A program made the position numbers and the translations under genes. Shown one piece after another: positions 31,639-41,148 of a stretch of DNA of 64,000 bases (position 1 is the first letter of the stretch; every line of letters starts with the position of its first letter). The notes beneath the pieces were generated by a model that saw nothing but the letters and a program-made list of their open reading frames with translations, searched no databases and had not been told where the DNA came from. The stretch is from an uncultured Pelagibacteraceae bacterium (GTDB lineage Bacteria; Pseudomonadota; Alphaproteobacteria; Pelagibacterales; Pelagibacteraceae): positions 1-64,000 of the forward strand of contig CABZJN010000004.1 in NCBI GenBank assembly GCA_902526085.1, read 5' to 3'.

Positions 31639-32855
31639 AACTAGAAAATATAAAAACTGAGTTTCCTATATTTGATGAAAAAATTCAAAATAATGATCTA
31701 GTCTATTTAGATAGTGCTAACTCATCACAAAAACCAAAAGTTGTAGCTGATAAAATAAATGAATTCTATACTAAACAATTTTCAAATGTTGGAAGAAGTG
31801 TTCATTATTTAGCAGTTGCAGCGACAAACTTATATGAAAACACAAGGTCCTCAGTTCAAAAATATATAAATGCTAAAGATAAAAACGAAATAGTTTTTAC
31901 AAAGGGAGCAACAGAAGCATTAAATTTAGTAGCAAATACTCTAGGGCAAAAATATCTGAATGAGGGAGACGAAATTTTAATTACAGAGCTTGAGCACCAT
32001 TCAAATTATGTGCCTTGGCATTTCTTAAGAAAATCAAAAAATATTAAAATCAATTTTGCAGAGGTAAATCAAGATGGTGATATTACTTTAGAGGATATTG
32101 AAAAAAAAATAACATCTAATACTAAAGTAATAGCAATTACTCATTTATCCAACGTGACGGGAGCAATATTGCCTGTTAAAGAAATAACAGATTTAGCTCA
32201 TTCGAAAGGAATAATAGTTGTCATTGATGGTTGTCAGGGAGCTCCTCATCTTAAATTAGATATGCAAGACTTAGATTGTGATTTTTACGCAATATCATGC
32301 CATAAAATGTATGGGCCTACTGGACTAGGTGTTTTATACGGTAAAAAAAAATGGTTAGAAGAACTGCCACCGTACCAAGGTGGAGGCGGAATGATTAGAG
32401 AAGTTAAAAAAAATAAAATATCTTATGGCGATTTACCAAATAAATATGAGGCTGGAACCATGGCTACAGCCCAAGTTATTGCATTTGATCAGTCAATTAA
32501 GTTTATGGAGAGTATTGGTATAGAGAATATAATGAAACATGAGGCTGATTTAGTTGAATATGGTCAAGAGCTATTACAAAAAAATAATTCTGTTAAATTG
32601 ATTGGTAGTCCAAAAAATAAAGGTGGAGTTCTATCTTTCACATTAGATGGTGTTCACCCACATGACATTGCAACAATACTAGATGAAGATGGTGTTGCAA
32701 TAAGAGCAGGCCATCATTGTTGCCAAATATTACATGATAAATTGAATATACCTGCTAGTGCAAGAGCGTCAGTTGGAATTTATAATACTAAAGATGATTT
32801 AGACAAGTTAAACGACTCAATTAATAATTGTAAAAAAATATTTAATTTAAAATGA
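31635..32855 (+). CDS. sufS: Cysteine desulfurase SufS
   Basis: VYLDSANSSQKPK; SCHKMYGPTGLGVLYG; IRAGHHCCQ. Confidence 0.97.
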   Translation: MKLENIKTEFPIFDEKIQNNDLVYLDSANSSQKPKVVADKINEFYTKQFSNVGRSVHYLAVAATNLYENTRSSVQKYINAKDKNEIVFTKGATEALNLVANTLGQKYLNEGDEILITELEHHSNYVPWHFLRKSKNIKINFAEVNQDGDITLEDIEKKITSNTKVIAITHLSNVTGAILPVKEITDLAHSKGIIVVIDGCQGAPHLKLDMQDLDCDFYAISCHKMYGPTGLGVLYGKKKWLEELPPYQGGGGMIREVKKNKISYGDLPNKYEAGTMATAQVIAFDQSIKFMESIGIENIMKHEADLVEYGQELLQKNNSVKLIGSPKNKGGVLSFTLDGVHPHDIATILDEDGVAIRAGHHCCQILHDKLNIPASARASVGIYNTKDDLDKLNDSINNCKKIFNLK

Positions 32856-33316
32856 ACTTAAAAGAACTTTATCAAGAAATTATTTTAGAACACGGAAAAA
32901 ATCCAAGGAATTTTGGTAAAACACATGAATTTAATAAAGATGCCAAAGGTCATAATCCATTATGTGGAGACAATGTTCATGTTTATCTAAAATTAAATGG
33001 ACAAAAAATAGTCGAGGATATTTCATTTAAGGGAAGTGGGTGTGCTATTTCAATGGCATCAGCATCTATCATGACTGATTTAATCAAAGGCAAAAATGAA
33101 CACGAGGCTAAAGAGATTGTTGAGGATTTTTTAGGAATGATAAAAGAAAATCCAGAATTAAAATCAGAATACTTAAAAGAAGATGAAAAAACCAAACTAA
33201 TGTGTCTATCTGGTGTTAAACAATATCCAATGAGAGTTAAGTGTGCAACATTATCATGGCATACTCTTACATCTGCAATGGATAACTCAAAGGAAACCAT
33301 TAATACCGAGTCGTAA
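32852..33316 (+). CDS. sufU: SUF-system NifU-like scaffold/sulfur transfer protein SufU
   Basis: HGKNPRNFG; NPLCGDNV; GSGCAISMASASIMTDL; RVKCATLSW. Confidence 0.93.
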   Translation: MNLKELYQEIILEHGKNPRNFGKTHEFNKDAKGHNPLCGDNVHVYLKLNGQKIVEDISFKGSGCAISMASASIMTDLIKGKNEHEAKEIVEDFLGMIKENPELKSEYLKEDEKTKLMCLSGVKQYPMRVKCATLSWHTLTSAMDNSKETINTES

Positions 33317-33320
33317 CTAT

Positions 33321-33617
33321 ATGGAATTGAAAGAAAGAGTAATTGAGGAAATTAAAAAAATTTACGATCCTGAGATACCAGTAAATATTTATGAACTTGG
33401 GTTAATATATGATATTGCCGTAGATAAAAAAAATATTAGTGTAAAAATGACACTTACTACTCCAAATTGTCCAGTGGCCGAAAGTTTGCCTAAAGAAGTC
33501 AAAGATAGTATTATGCAGTTAGAAGAAGTTGATAAAGTAGATTTAGATTTAGTTTGGGAACCACCATGGGATAAGTCTATGATGTCAGAGGCAGCAAAAT
33601 TAGAATTAAACTTATGA
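33321..33617 (+). CDS. sufT: SUF-associated MIP18/DUF59 protein SufT
   Basis: IYDPEIPVNIYELGLIYDI; TLTTPNCPVAESLP; WEPPWDKSMMSEAAKLEL; internal ATG at 33321 used as start. Confidence 0.93.
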   Translation: MELKERVIEEIKKIYDPEIPVNIYELGLIYDIAVDKKNISVKMTLTTPNCPVAESLPKEVKDSIMQLEEVDKVDLDLVWEPPWDKSMMSEAAKLELNL

Positions 33618-33949
33618 CTAAACAGGTTATATCATTAAGCGATCAAGCAGCAGATAGGATAAAAGAAATCATGTCTTCTGCTGATAACGAGTCCATTGGT
33701 GTCAGAGTTGGGGTAAAATCAGGTGGATGCGCAGGAATGTCATATATAATGGAATACACAAAGGAAATAAATCCTAATGATGAGGTTATTGAGGACAAAG
33801 GTGTAAAAGTTTTCATAGATCCAGCCGCCGTAATGTACCTTTTTGGAACTGAAATGGATTACAAAAAAGAAGAATTTTCATCACAATTTGTTTTTAACAA
33901 TCCAAATGAAACTGAAAGATGCGGTTGTGGAGAGTCTTTTAAAATTTGA
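33614..33949 (+). CDS. sufA: HesB/IscA/SufA-family iron-sulfur assembly protein
   Basis: VRVGVKSGGCAGMSYIMEY; CGCGESF C-terminus. Confidence 0.93.
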   Translation: MTKQVISLSDQAADRIKEIMSSADNESIGVRVGVKSGGCAGMSYIMEYTKEINPNDEVIEDKGVKVFIDPAAVMYLFGTEMDYKKEEFSSQFVFNNPNETERCGCGESFKI

Positions 33950-33953
33950 CTAA

Positions 33954-34091
33954 TTATTGGTAATAAGAAATGAACCAATATTGGCCTCTTTTATTCATAG
34001 AATAAGTTTTATTTTTTCTTCGCTTAGACTTTTTAGTTTCAGGTTTTTTATAACCAATTATATTCTTTAAAGTTGAAATGAAATTACTCAT
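33954..34091 (-). CDS. Putative 45-aa basic small protein
   Basis: Minus ORF MSNFISTLKNIIGYKKPETKKSKRRKNKTYSMNKRGQYWFISYYQ* in the otherwise empty sufA-glnA gap; no family recognised. Confidence 0.4.
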   Translation of the reverse strand: MSNFISTLKNIIGYKKPETKKSKRRKNKTYSMNKRGQYWFISYYQ

Positions 34092-34131
34092 TTCTCTTGA
34101 TAACAAAAATTAATAAAATAAGAATTCTAAT

Positions 34132-34166
34132 ATGGGAATACCTGCTATTACTACAGGTAATCCCAT
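34132..34166 (-). terminator. Stem-loop downstream of glnA (ATGGGA-TACCTG arms, 9-nt loop)
   Basis: ATGGGA(A)TACCTG...CAGGTA(A)TCCCAT; 12 paired positions with one A/A bulge, 14 nt past the glnA stop. Confidence 0.55.
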
Positions 34167-34179
34167 AAAATATAGCTAT

Positions 34180-35586
34180 TTAACAGCTATAATACATGTC
34201 AAATTCAATAGGGTGCGGCGTATGTTCAAAATTATGAATTTCTTCATATTTAAGTTCAATATACGCATCTATTTGATCATCAGTAAACACATTGCCTTGA
34301 GTTAAGAAACTTCTATCTTTGTCTAACGCTTCCATTGCCTCTCTTAAAGAACCGCAAACAGTTGGAACTTTTTTAACTTGCTTTTCTGATAAAGCATAAA
34401 GGTCTTTGTCAAACGATTTACCTGGATCAATTTTATTTTTTATACCGTCAATTCCAGCCATAAGCATAGAAGCAAATGTTAAATACGGATTTCCGGATGC
34501 ATCTGGGAATCTTATTTCACATCTTGCGCCCTTTTTACTTAATGTGATTGGAATTCTGCATGAAGCCGATCTATTTCTTGCAGAGTATGCAAGTAAAACA
34601 GGAGCTTCAAATCCTGGTATTAATCTTTTGTAACTATTTGTAGTAGCATTAGCAAATGCATTAATCGCTTTTGCATGCTTTAATACTCCACCAATATAGT
34701 AAAGAGCAGTCTGTGATAATCCAGCATATTTATTTCCAGAAAATACAGGAGTTTTTCCTTTCCAAATTGATTGGTGAGTATGCATACCTGAACCATTATC
34801 ACCTTTAACAGGTTTAGGCATAAATGTAGCAGTTTTTCCAAAAGAGTGAGAAACCATTTGAACAACATATTTGTATAGTTGAACGTTATCTGCTTGATTA
34901 ACCAAAGTTCCAAATAACATTCCAAGTTCATGTTGGCTCGGAGCAACTTCATGATGGTGTTTTTCTACAGTAATTCCAACATCTCTTAATCCTTTAAGAT
35001 ATTCACCTCTCATGTCTTGTGCACTATCTACTGGTGGTACAGGAAAATATCCTCCTTTTACTCCAGGTCTATGACCCATGTTTCCATTATCATAAGATTT
35101 TCCAGAATTATATGGACCTTCTGAACTATCAATTGAAAAACTTGTTTCGTTCATATCGTTTTTAATTCTAACATCATCAAAAACAAAAAACTCAGGCTCT
35201 GGACCAAAGTATGCTGTGTCACCAATTCCTGTTTTCTTTAAATATGCTTCAGCTTTTTTTGCAATTCCTCTTGGATCTCTTTCATAGGGATCTTTCTTAA
35301 CTGCATCTAAAATATCACAAAATAAAATTAAAGTATTATGAGATGTATAAGGATCTATTACTTTTCTACTTAAATCAGGCTTTAATATCATGTCAGACTC
35401 ATTAATTGCTTTCCATCCTGCAATTGACGATCCATCAAAAAATACACCGTCATTTAGCATTCCTTCATCTACGATAGTTGTATCCATTGTTAAGTGTTGA
35501 AGTTTACCTCTTGGGTCCGTGAATCTAAGATCCACAAACTCAATATTTTTAGTCTTAATTAATTTTAGTACGTCCTTAGCGCTCAT
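34180..35586 (-). CDS. glnA: Glutamine synthetase type I
   Basis: DGSSIAGWKAINESDM; KPVKGDNGSGMHTHQS; NPYLTFASMLMAGIDGI; adenylylation-like NRSASCRIP. Confidence 0.97.
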   Translation of the reverse strand: MSAKDVLKLIKTKNIEFVDLRFTDPRGKLQHLTMDTTIVDEGMLNDGVFFDGSSIAGWKAINESDMILKPDLSRKVIDPYTSHNTLILFCDILDAVKKDPYERDPRGIAKKAEAYLKKTGIGDTAYFGPEPEFFVFDDVRIKNDMNETSFSIDSSEGPYNSGKSYDNGNMGHRPGVKGGYFPVPPVDSAQDMRGEYLKGLRDVGITVEKHHHEVAPSQHELGMLFGTLVNQADNVQLYKYVVQMVSHSFGKTATFMPKPVKGDNGSGMHTHQSIWKGKTPVFSGNKYAGLSQTALYYIGGVLKHAKAINAFANATTNSYKRLIPGFEAPVLLAYSARNRSASCRIPITLSKKGARCEIRFPDASGNPYLTFASMLMAGIDGIKNKIDPGKSFDKDLYALSEKQVKKVPTVCGSLREAMEALDKDRSFLTQGNVFTDDQIDAYIELKYEEIHNFEHTPHPIEFDMYYSC

Positions 35587-35727
35587 ATTATCTCCTATAA
35601 TTTTTTAATTTTCTTATCAGTTAAGAAAAGATAAATAATGCCTATTAAATAGATATCACTTATGCTTTTTTTACATGTATATTAACCTTAAAAATTTAGA
35701 ATTTTCAATCAATCCTAAGTTGCAATA

Positions 35728-36207
35728 ATGAGTTTATTAAATAAAGAACCAGTTAAAAGAGCTGAAAAAGCATTAAAAGAATTCGATGAGACTTTATCAG
35801 TCACAGAATTAGAAAATACAGCAAGAACAGCAGTTGATGCAGCAAAATCTTTAAATTGTGAAGTTGGTGCAATTGTAAAAAGCTTACTTTTTAAAAATGG
35901 TGATAATTATTTTTTATGTTTGGTCTCTGGTGACAAAAGATGTTCATTAAACAAATTAAAAAAGTTTTTTAATAGTAAAGATTTAAGTATGGCATCACCT
36001 AATGATGTGAAAGAACAAACTGGATATACAATTGGAGGAGTATCTCCAATAGGACACACAAATAGCTTGCAGATATTAGTTGATAGTTCTTTGAACAGAT
36101 TTAAAGATTTATTTGCAGCTGCAGGACATCCAAACTGTATTTTTAAAATTAATTTTGATGATCTTATTAAAATAACAAATGGATCAATAGAAGATATAAT
36201 TGAATGA
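35728..36207 (+). CDS. YbaK/ProX-type aminoacyl-tRNA deacylase
   Basis: EVGAIVKSLLFK; KEQTGYTIGGVSPIGH. Confidence 0.87.
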   Translation: MSLLNKEPVKRAEKALKEFDETLSVTELENTARTAVDAAKSLNCEVGAIVKSLLFKNGDNYFLCLVSGDKRCSLNKLKKFFNSKDLSMASPNDVKEQTGYTIGGVSPIGHTNSLQILVDSSLNRFKDLFAAAGHPNCIFKINFDDLIKITNGSIEDIIE

Positions 36208-37097
36208 AATCTCCAAACGCTACTGATTATTTCATTCTTACTTTTTTAGCCTTACTTTGGGCTTCAGCTTTTTTCAACATTAAAATTGCAACATATTCTT
36301 ATGGACCAATAACCATAGCTTTTTTAAGAATTTTTTTTGGTATGATACCATTATTATTACTTTGTTATTTTAAAAAAATAAAAATTGAAGCATTTTCTAA
36401 AGATTGGAAATGGTTTGCAGCAATTGGTATTATTAATTTAGTTATACCTTTTTTCCTAATAGCATACGGGGTTCAGAAAGTTCAAAGTAACTTAGCAGCA
36501 ATTTTAATGTCAACTACACCAATAAGTGCAACAATACTTGCACATTTCTTTGCAGAAGGAGAAAAAATTAACATAATAAAAATATTTGGAATAGTATTAG
36601 GTTTTTCAGGAATTGTTTATTTATTCTCAGAAAATTTACTTATAAATAATGGAAATTTATTTTCTGCTCTTATGATTCTATTGGGATCCACTTTTTATGT
36701 AATTGGAGGAATTTTAACATTAAAAATTAGTAATAAGAAAAATGAAAATGTAACTGCATCAATTCTTATTTGGGGAGCTTTAATTGCTTGTCCAATATCA
36801 CTAATAATTGAGCAACCATGGAATTTAAATCCATCATTAGATTCTACATTATCTTTGATTTATCTTGGTATTTTCCCAACTGGAATCGCATGGTTATTAA
36901 GATTTATGATTTTAAAAAAAAATGGCTTAGTTTTCCAAAGTCAGGTAGCTTATCTAATACCGATTTTTGGTGTTATTTTAGGATTTATTTTCCTAAACGA
37001 ATTAGTAACATCTAAAATTTTAATTGCTTTATGTGCTGTTATCTTAGGAATTTATTTTGTAAAAAAAGCAGGCGATAAAAAAATACAAAGTATATAA
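36204..37097 (+). CDS. EamA/DMT-family transporter
   Basis: Ten TM-like helices; WASAFFNIKIA; two EamA repeats. Confidence 0.87.
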   Translation: MKSPNATDYFILTFLALLWASAFFNIKIATYSYGPITIAFLRIFFGMIPLLLLCYFKKIKIEAFSKDWKWFAAIGIINLVIPFFLIAYGVQKVQSNLAAILMSTTPISATILAHFFAEGEKINIIKIFGIVLGFSGIVYLFSENLLINNGNLFSALMILLGSTFYVIGGILTLKISNKKNENVTASILIWGALIACPISLIIEQPWNLNPSLDSTLSLIYLGIFPTGIAWLLRFMILKKNGLVFQSQVAYLIPIFGVILGFIFLNELVTSKILIALCAVILGIYFVKKAGDKKIQSI

Positions 37098-37104
37098 AAA
37101 ATTT

Positions 37105-38121
37105 CTAATTTATTTTTAATTGTTCAAATTTTTTTGACTTAACTGATTTTTGTGCAGCTTCAGCTAATATTATAGATTTTCTTCCATCTTCAAAAACAGC
37201 TCTAGGTTTAATATTTTTTTTGCAAAAATTTGCAAGGTCAGATAGTTGCAATCTAAAAGCCTCAGCATATCTCTCTATAAAAAAATGGAGTAGCGGAGAT
37301 CTATTATTTGTTGAATTTTTTAAAAAGAGATTAGTTTCAGTATCTCTTTTATTATCTGATATTATCATTCCTTTTGTTCCAAAAAGCTCAACTCTTTGGT
37401 CATAACCAAAACTACAATGTCTCGAATTAGTTATAATGCATTGCACTCCTTTTTTCGACTTAAGCACTGTAGTTGCAAGTTCATAGTCTTTTATTTTATT
37501 AAATCTTTGGTCTGATATGTTACTTCCAGTAGCAAATACCGATGTAAATTCATCCGAACCCAAGTAGTATCTTGCTAAATCAAAATCATGAATCATCATA
37601 TCTTTAAAGATACCTCCAGAAACTTTTAAATAGGATAATGAAGGAGGAGCAGGGTCCCGACTAGTTATAATAATTTTTTCTAATTTACCTATTTTATTTT
37701 TTAACAAATTCTTTTTGAGTAAATTATGTCCAGGATCGTATCTTCTATTAAATCCTATTTGAACTTTAGGATTAAGTTTTTTAATTTTTGTTAAAGATGA
37801 ATTAATTTTTTTTAAATTTAAATCTAGTGGTTTTTCACAAAAAACTACTTTTTTATACTTAGCACCCTTTTCAATAAATTTTAAATGCGTAGAAGTAGAG
37901 GAAGCTATAAAAATACATTTAATTTCATTATCTTTAAAAGCAATATCTGGATTATTTAATGAAATAGCATTAAATTTTTTTGAAGTTTTTTTTGATAAAT
38001 TTTTATTTAAATCAAAAACATATTTTAATTCAAATTCACTATTTTTTCTTAAATTATTAGCATGCATCTGGCCAATTCTACCAAGGCCAAACAGAGCAGT
38101 TTTTATTTTATTTTTACCCAT
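37105..38121 (-). CDS. iolG: Inositol 2-dehydrogenase-like Gfo/Idh/MocA protein
   Basis: FGLGRIGQMHANNL; CEKPLDLN; GFNRRYDPGH; SRDPAPPSLSYLKVSGGIFKDMMIHDFDLARY; HCSFGYDQRVELFG; start at internal Met. Confidence 0.85.
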   Translation of the reverse strand: MGKNKIKTALFGLGRIGQMHANNLRKNSEFELKYVFDLNKNLSKKTSKKFNAISLNNPDIAFKDNEIKCIFIASSTSTHLKFIEKGAKYKKVVFCEKPLDLNLKKINSSLTKIKKLNPKVQIGFNRRYDPGHNLLKKNLLKNKIGKLEKIIITSRDPAPPSLSYLKVSGGIFKDMMIHDFDLARYYLGSDEFTSVFATGSNISDQRFNKIKDYELATTVLKSKKGVQCIITNSRHCSFGYDQRVELFGTKGMIISDNKRDTETNLFLKNSTNNRSPLLHFFIERYAEAFRLQLSDLANFCKKNIKPRAVFEDGRKSIILAEAAQKSVKSKKFEQLKIN

Positions 38122-39248
38122 CTTTTTTTTCTGTTTGAAACCTTGCATGCTTCAATAAATTTTGCAGTTTCCAGTCCTTCGTCTTCATTAGGGTAAAAAT
38201 ACCTTTTTTTTGTATTATTTTTCAAGGAATCTGCAAATTCACGATAAATATTTGCAAATGCATCTAAATAACCTTCAGGATGTCCAAATTTTAATCTAGA
38301 AAATTTTTTAGACAATTCAGCATTAAAAAAACCTCTTTCAATAAATTTAACAGCACCATTAGATGGATTAAGTTTTAAATAGTTTGGATCGTTTTGAACC
38401 CATTCCAAACTCCCTTTCGTTCCAAATATTCTTATTCGTAATCCGTAAACACCGCCTCTAGCCATCACATTTGTCCAAAACATTCCTTTAGCTCCATTAT
38501 TAAAATTAATCATAACTTGAGCATTGTTGTCCATTTTAACTTTATTTGAAACTTGTTTAATATCTGCAAAAATAGTTTCACCTTTTAAACCTGATATATA
38601 AGTTGCCATATGATATGCATGGGATCCAATTTCATTTAGGACTGCTGAAACTCCAACAATATTTTTATCTATTTTCCATTTAAACTTTTTCTTTGCATTT
38701 TTTTGAGAGATATATTCTCCATCTGACCAATCTTGAACATATTCAACATTTACATATTCAACATTTCCAATTTTACCTTTTTCTACCAATACTTTTGCTT
38801 CTCTAACCATAGGGTAAGCAGAATAATTATGTGTCAAAGCATACTTAATTTTTTTATTTGATTTTATTTTTTTAAATAGTTTCTTAGCTTGAGTAAGATT
38901 TCCAGCAAATGGTTTGTCAGAAATCACATGAATATTTTTATCAATAAATTTTTCTGCAATAATTTGGTGACTTGAGGGAGGTGTCATTATTGCCACAACA
39001 TTAATACCATTTTTTCTCTTCGCTTCTCTTTCAGCCATTTCACTAAAATTTGAATAGCATCTCTCTTTTAAAATACCTAGGGTTTGACCAAAGCTTTTAG
39101 ATAGTTTTGAATTTCTTGAAAAAACACCAGCAACTATCTCATATTGATTATCAAATCTTGATGAAATTCTATGAACATGACCAATCCAAGATTTTGGACC
39201 ACCTCCAACTACGCCAAGCTGGATTTTTTTTCCTTTAATTAATCTCAT
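38103..39248 (-). CDS. Gfo/Idh/MocA-family oxidoreductase
   Basis: GVVGGGPKSWIGHVHR Rossmann motif; SDKPFAGN; start at internal Met 39248. Confidence 0.85.
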   Translation of the reverse strand: MRLIKGKKIQLGVVGGGPKSWIGHVHRISSRFDNQYEIVAGVFSRNSKLSKSFGQTLGILKERCYSNFSEMAEREAKRKNGINVVAIMTPPSSHQIIAEKFIDKNIHVISDKPFAGNLTQAKKLFKKIKSNKKIKYALTHNYSAYPMVREAKVLVEKGKIGNVEYVNVEYVQDWSDGEYISQKNAKKKFKWKIDKNIVGVSAVLNEIGSHAYHMATYISGLKGETIFADIKQVSNKVKMDNNAQVMINFNNGAKGMFWTNVMARGGVYGLRIRIFGTKGSLEWVQNDPNYLKLNPSNGAVKFIERGFFNAELSKKFSRLKFGHPEGYLDAFANIYREFADSLKNNTKKRYFYPNEDEGLETAKFIEACKVSNRKKRWVKIK

Positions 39249-39279
39249 GATTAAATATATCTTAACAAATAAAAAATTT

Positions 39280-40182
39280 ATGTCAGTAAAATTAGGTATA
39301 GCACCAATTGCTTGGAGTAATGATGACATGCCTGAATTAGGTGGAGATACACCTCTAGAGCAATGTTTGTTAGAAGCAAGTCAGGCTGGATATGTTGGCA
39401 TTGAGTCAGGTGGTAAATTCCCAAAAACATCAAAAGAATTATTACCAAAATTAAATAAATATAACTTAAAACTATGTTCTGGTTGGTATAGCGGAAATCT
39501 TAGAAAACATTCTGTTGAACAAGAAAAAAATTTAATTCAAGACCAACTGAAATTATTTAAAGATTGTGAGGCTCCATGTATCGTTTTTGCTGAAGTTTTT
39601 GGTTCAATACAAGGCGATCCAACAGTAAAACTTTCAAGAAGGCCGAAGATGACGGACCAAGAATGGAAAGATTATTGCACAAAAATTTCTGAACTTGCAA
39701 AGTATCTTGAAGATGAAGGTATGCCTTTAGCTTACCACCATCATATGGGTACAGTAATAGAAACAGAAGAAGAAACTATTAGATTACTAGAAAATACAGA
39801 TAATAGTGTAAAATTAACTTTAGATACTGGTCACATGTTATTTGCTAAGGGAAACTCAATTAATATAATTAATAAATTTAAAGAAAGAGTAATCCATATA
39901 CACTGCAAAGATATTAGAGAAGAAGTATTAAAAAAAGCACTTTCTGAAGACTTGAGTTTTAGGGACGCTTTTTTAGAGGGTGCTTTTACGGTACCTGGCG
40001 ATGGGTGTATCGACTATAAACCTCTGTTTGATATTTTAAAAAAAAATAATTATCAGGGTTGGCTTGTGGTGGAGGCTGAACAAGATCCTAAAAAAGCTAA
40101 CCCACTTGAATATGCTATTAAGGGTTACAAATATATTACAGATACTTTAAAGAAATCAAATTTAGAAATTAATAATCTATAA
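39280..40182 (+). CDS. iolE: Inosose dehydratase IolE-like
   Basis: KLGIAPIAWSNDDMPELGGDTPLEQCLLEASQAGYVGIE; YHHHMGTVIETEEE; DTGHMLFAKG; internal Met start. Confidence 0.88.
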   Translation: MSVKLGIAPIAWSNDDMPELGGDTPLEQCLLEASQAGYVGIESGGKFPKTSKELLPKLNKYNLKLCSGWYSGNLRKHSVEQEKNLIQDQLKLFKDCEAPCIVFAEVFGSIQGDPTVKLSRRPKMTDQEWKDYCTKISELAKYLEDEGMPLAYHHHMGTVIETEEETIRLLENTDNSVKLTLDTGHMLFAKGNSINIINKFKERVIHIHCKDIREEVLKKALSEDLSFRDAFLEGAFTVPGDGCIDYKPLFDILKKNNYQGWLVVEAEQDPKKANPLEYAIKGYKYITDTLKKSNLEINNL

Positions 40183-41133
40183 TTTTACTTTTTTACTATC
40201 TTCAAGGTTACCATCGAAAAAATCAAAAATATTTTGAATAGTTTCTTTTGCCATTCTTGTCATACATTCCTCAGTGAATGCTGCAGCATGAGGACTGAGG
40301 AAAACCTTATCATTTTTTAATAGAGGATTATCATCTTCTGGAGGCTCTACCTCAAATACATCAATTCCTGCTCCAAAAATCAAATTTTCATTCAAAGCCC
40401 TATCTAAATCTTTTTCATTTATAATACCGCCTCTTGCAGCATTTATGATGATACAGTTTTTTTTCATCGTTTTAAGAAGTTTGTAATTTATAATATTTTT
40501 AGTTTGATCAGTTAAAGGTATATGGAGTGAGACTGCATCCATATCTTTAATAGCCTCTGATAAATCTTCAACTTTTTTACCACCCATTTTGCTTATTGTT
40601 TCTGAATCTACATATGGATCGTAAACAAAAACGTTCATTTCAAACCCTAAACATCTTTTAATCAACGCTTTTCCTATTCTTCCAAATCCAGCAATAAGAA
40701 TGTTTTTATCCCAAATTTCTATAGTTTTTGGTAATTTATTTCGTTCCGTAAATTTTCCATTTTTGACTGAATGGTCATACATACTCTTTCTTTTTGAGAT
40801 ATTTAAAAGCATGAAAAGAACATGTTCTGCAACTGCCACAGCATTTGCTGTTGCAGTTATTGCTATATCGATATTTCCTTTTTTACAGCTATTTAAATCA
40901 ATATTATCGTAACCAACTCCATGTCTTGAAATTATTTTAAGGTTTTTTGCATTCTCAATTGCCTCAGCGGGCAATATTGAAGTTCTTAACGAAACTGCAT
41001 CTGCATCTACAATTTTTTGTTTTACGTTTTCAACGCTTAAATCCTCAATAACTTCGTAACTATAGTTACTATTACTTTTTAGTAATTCAATACCTTTTTC
41101 ATGAATAGGTTGGACAATGAGAATTTTTTTCAT
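40177..41133 (-). CDS. D-isomer-specific 2-hydroxyacid dehydrogenase (SerA-like)
   Basis: GFGRIGKALIKRCLGFEM; INAARGGIINEKDL; FLSPHAAAFTEE. Confidence 0.88.
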   Translation of the reverse strand: MKKILIVQPIHEKGIELLKSNSNYSYEVIEDLSVENVKQKIVDADAVSLRTSILPAEAIENAKNLKIISRHGVGYDNIDLNSCKKGNIDIAITATANAVAVAEHVLFMLLNISKRKSMYDHSVKNGKFTERNKLPKTIEIWDKNILIAGFGRIGKALIKRCLGFEMNVFVYDPYVDSETISKMGGKKVEDLSEAIKDMDAVSLHIPLTDQTKNIINYKLLKTMKKNCIIINAARGGIINEKDLDRALNENLIFGAGIDVFEVEPPEDDNPLLKNDKVFLSPHAAAFTEECMTRMAKETIQNIFDFFDGNLEDSKKVKL

Positions 41134-41148
41134 AATTTAAAAAAGAAA

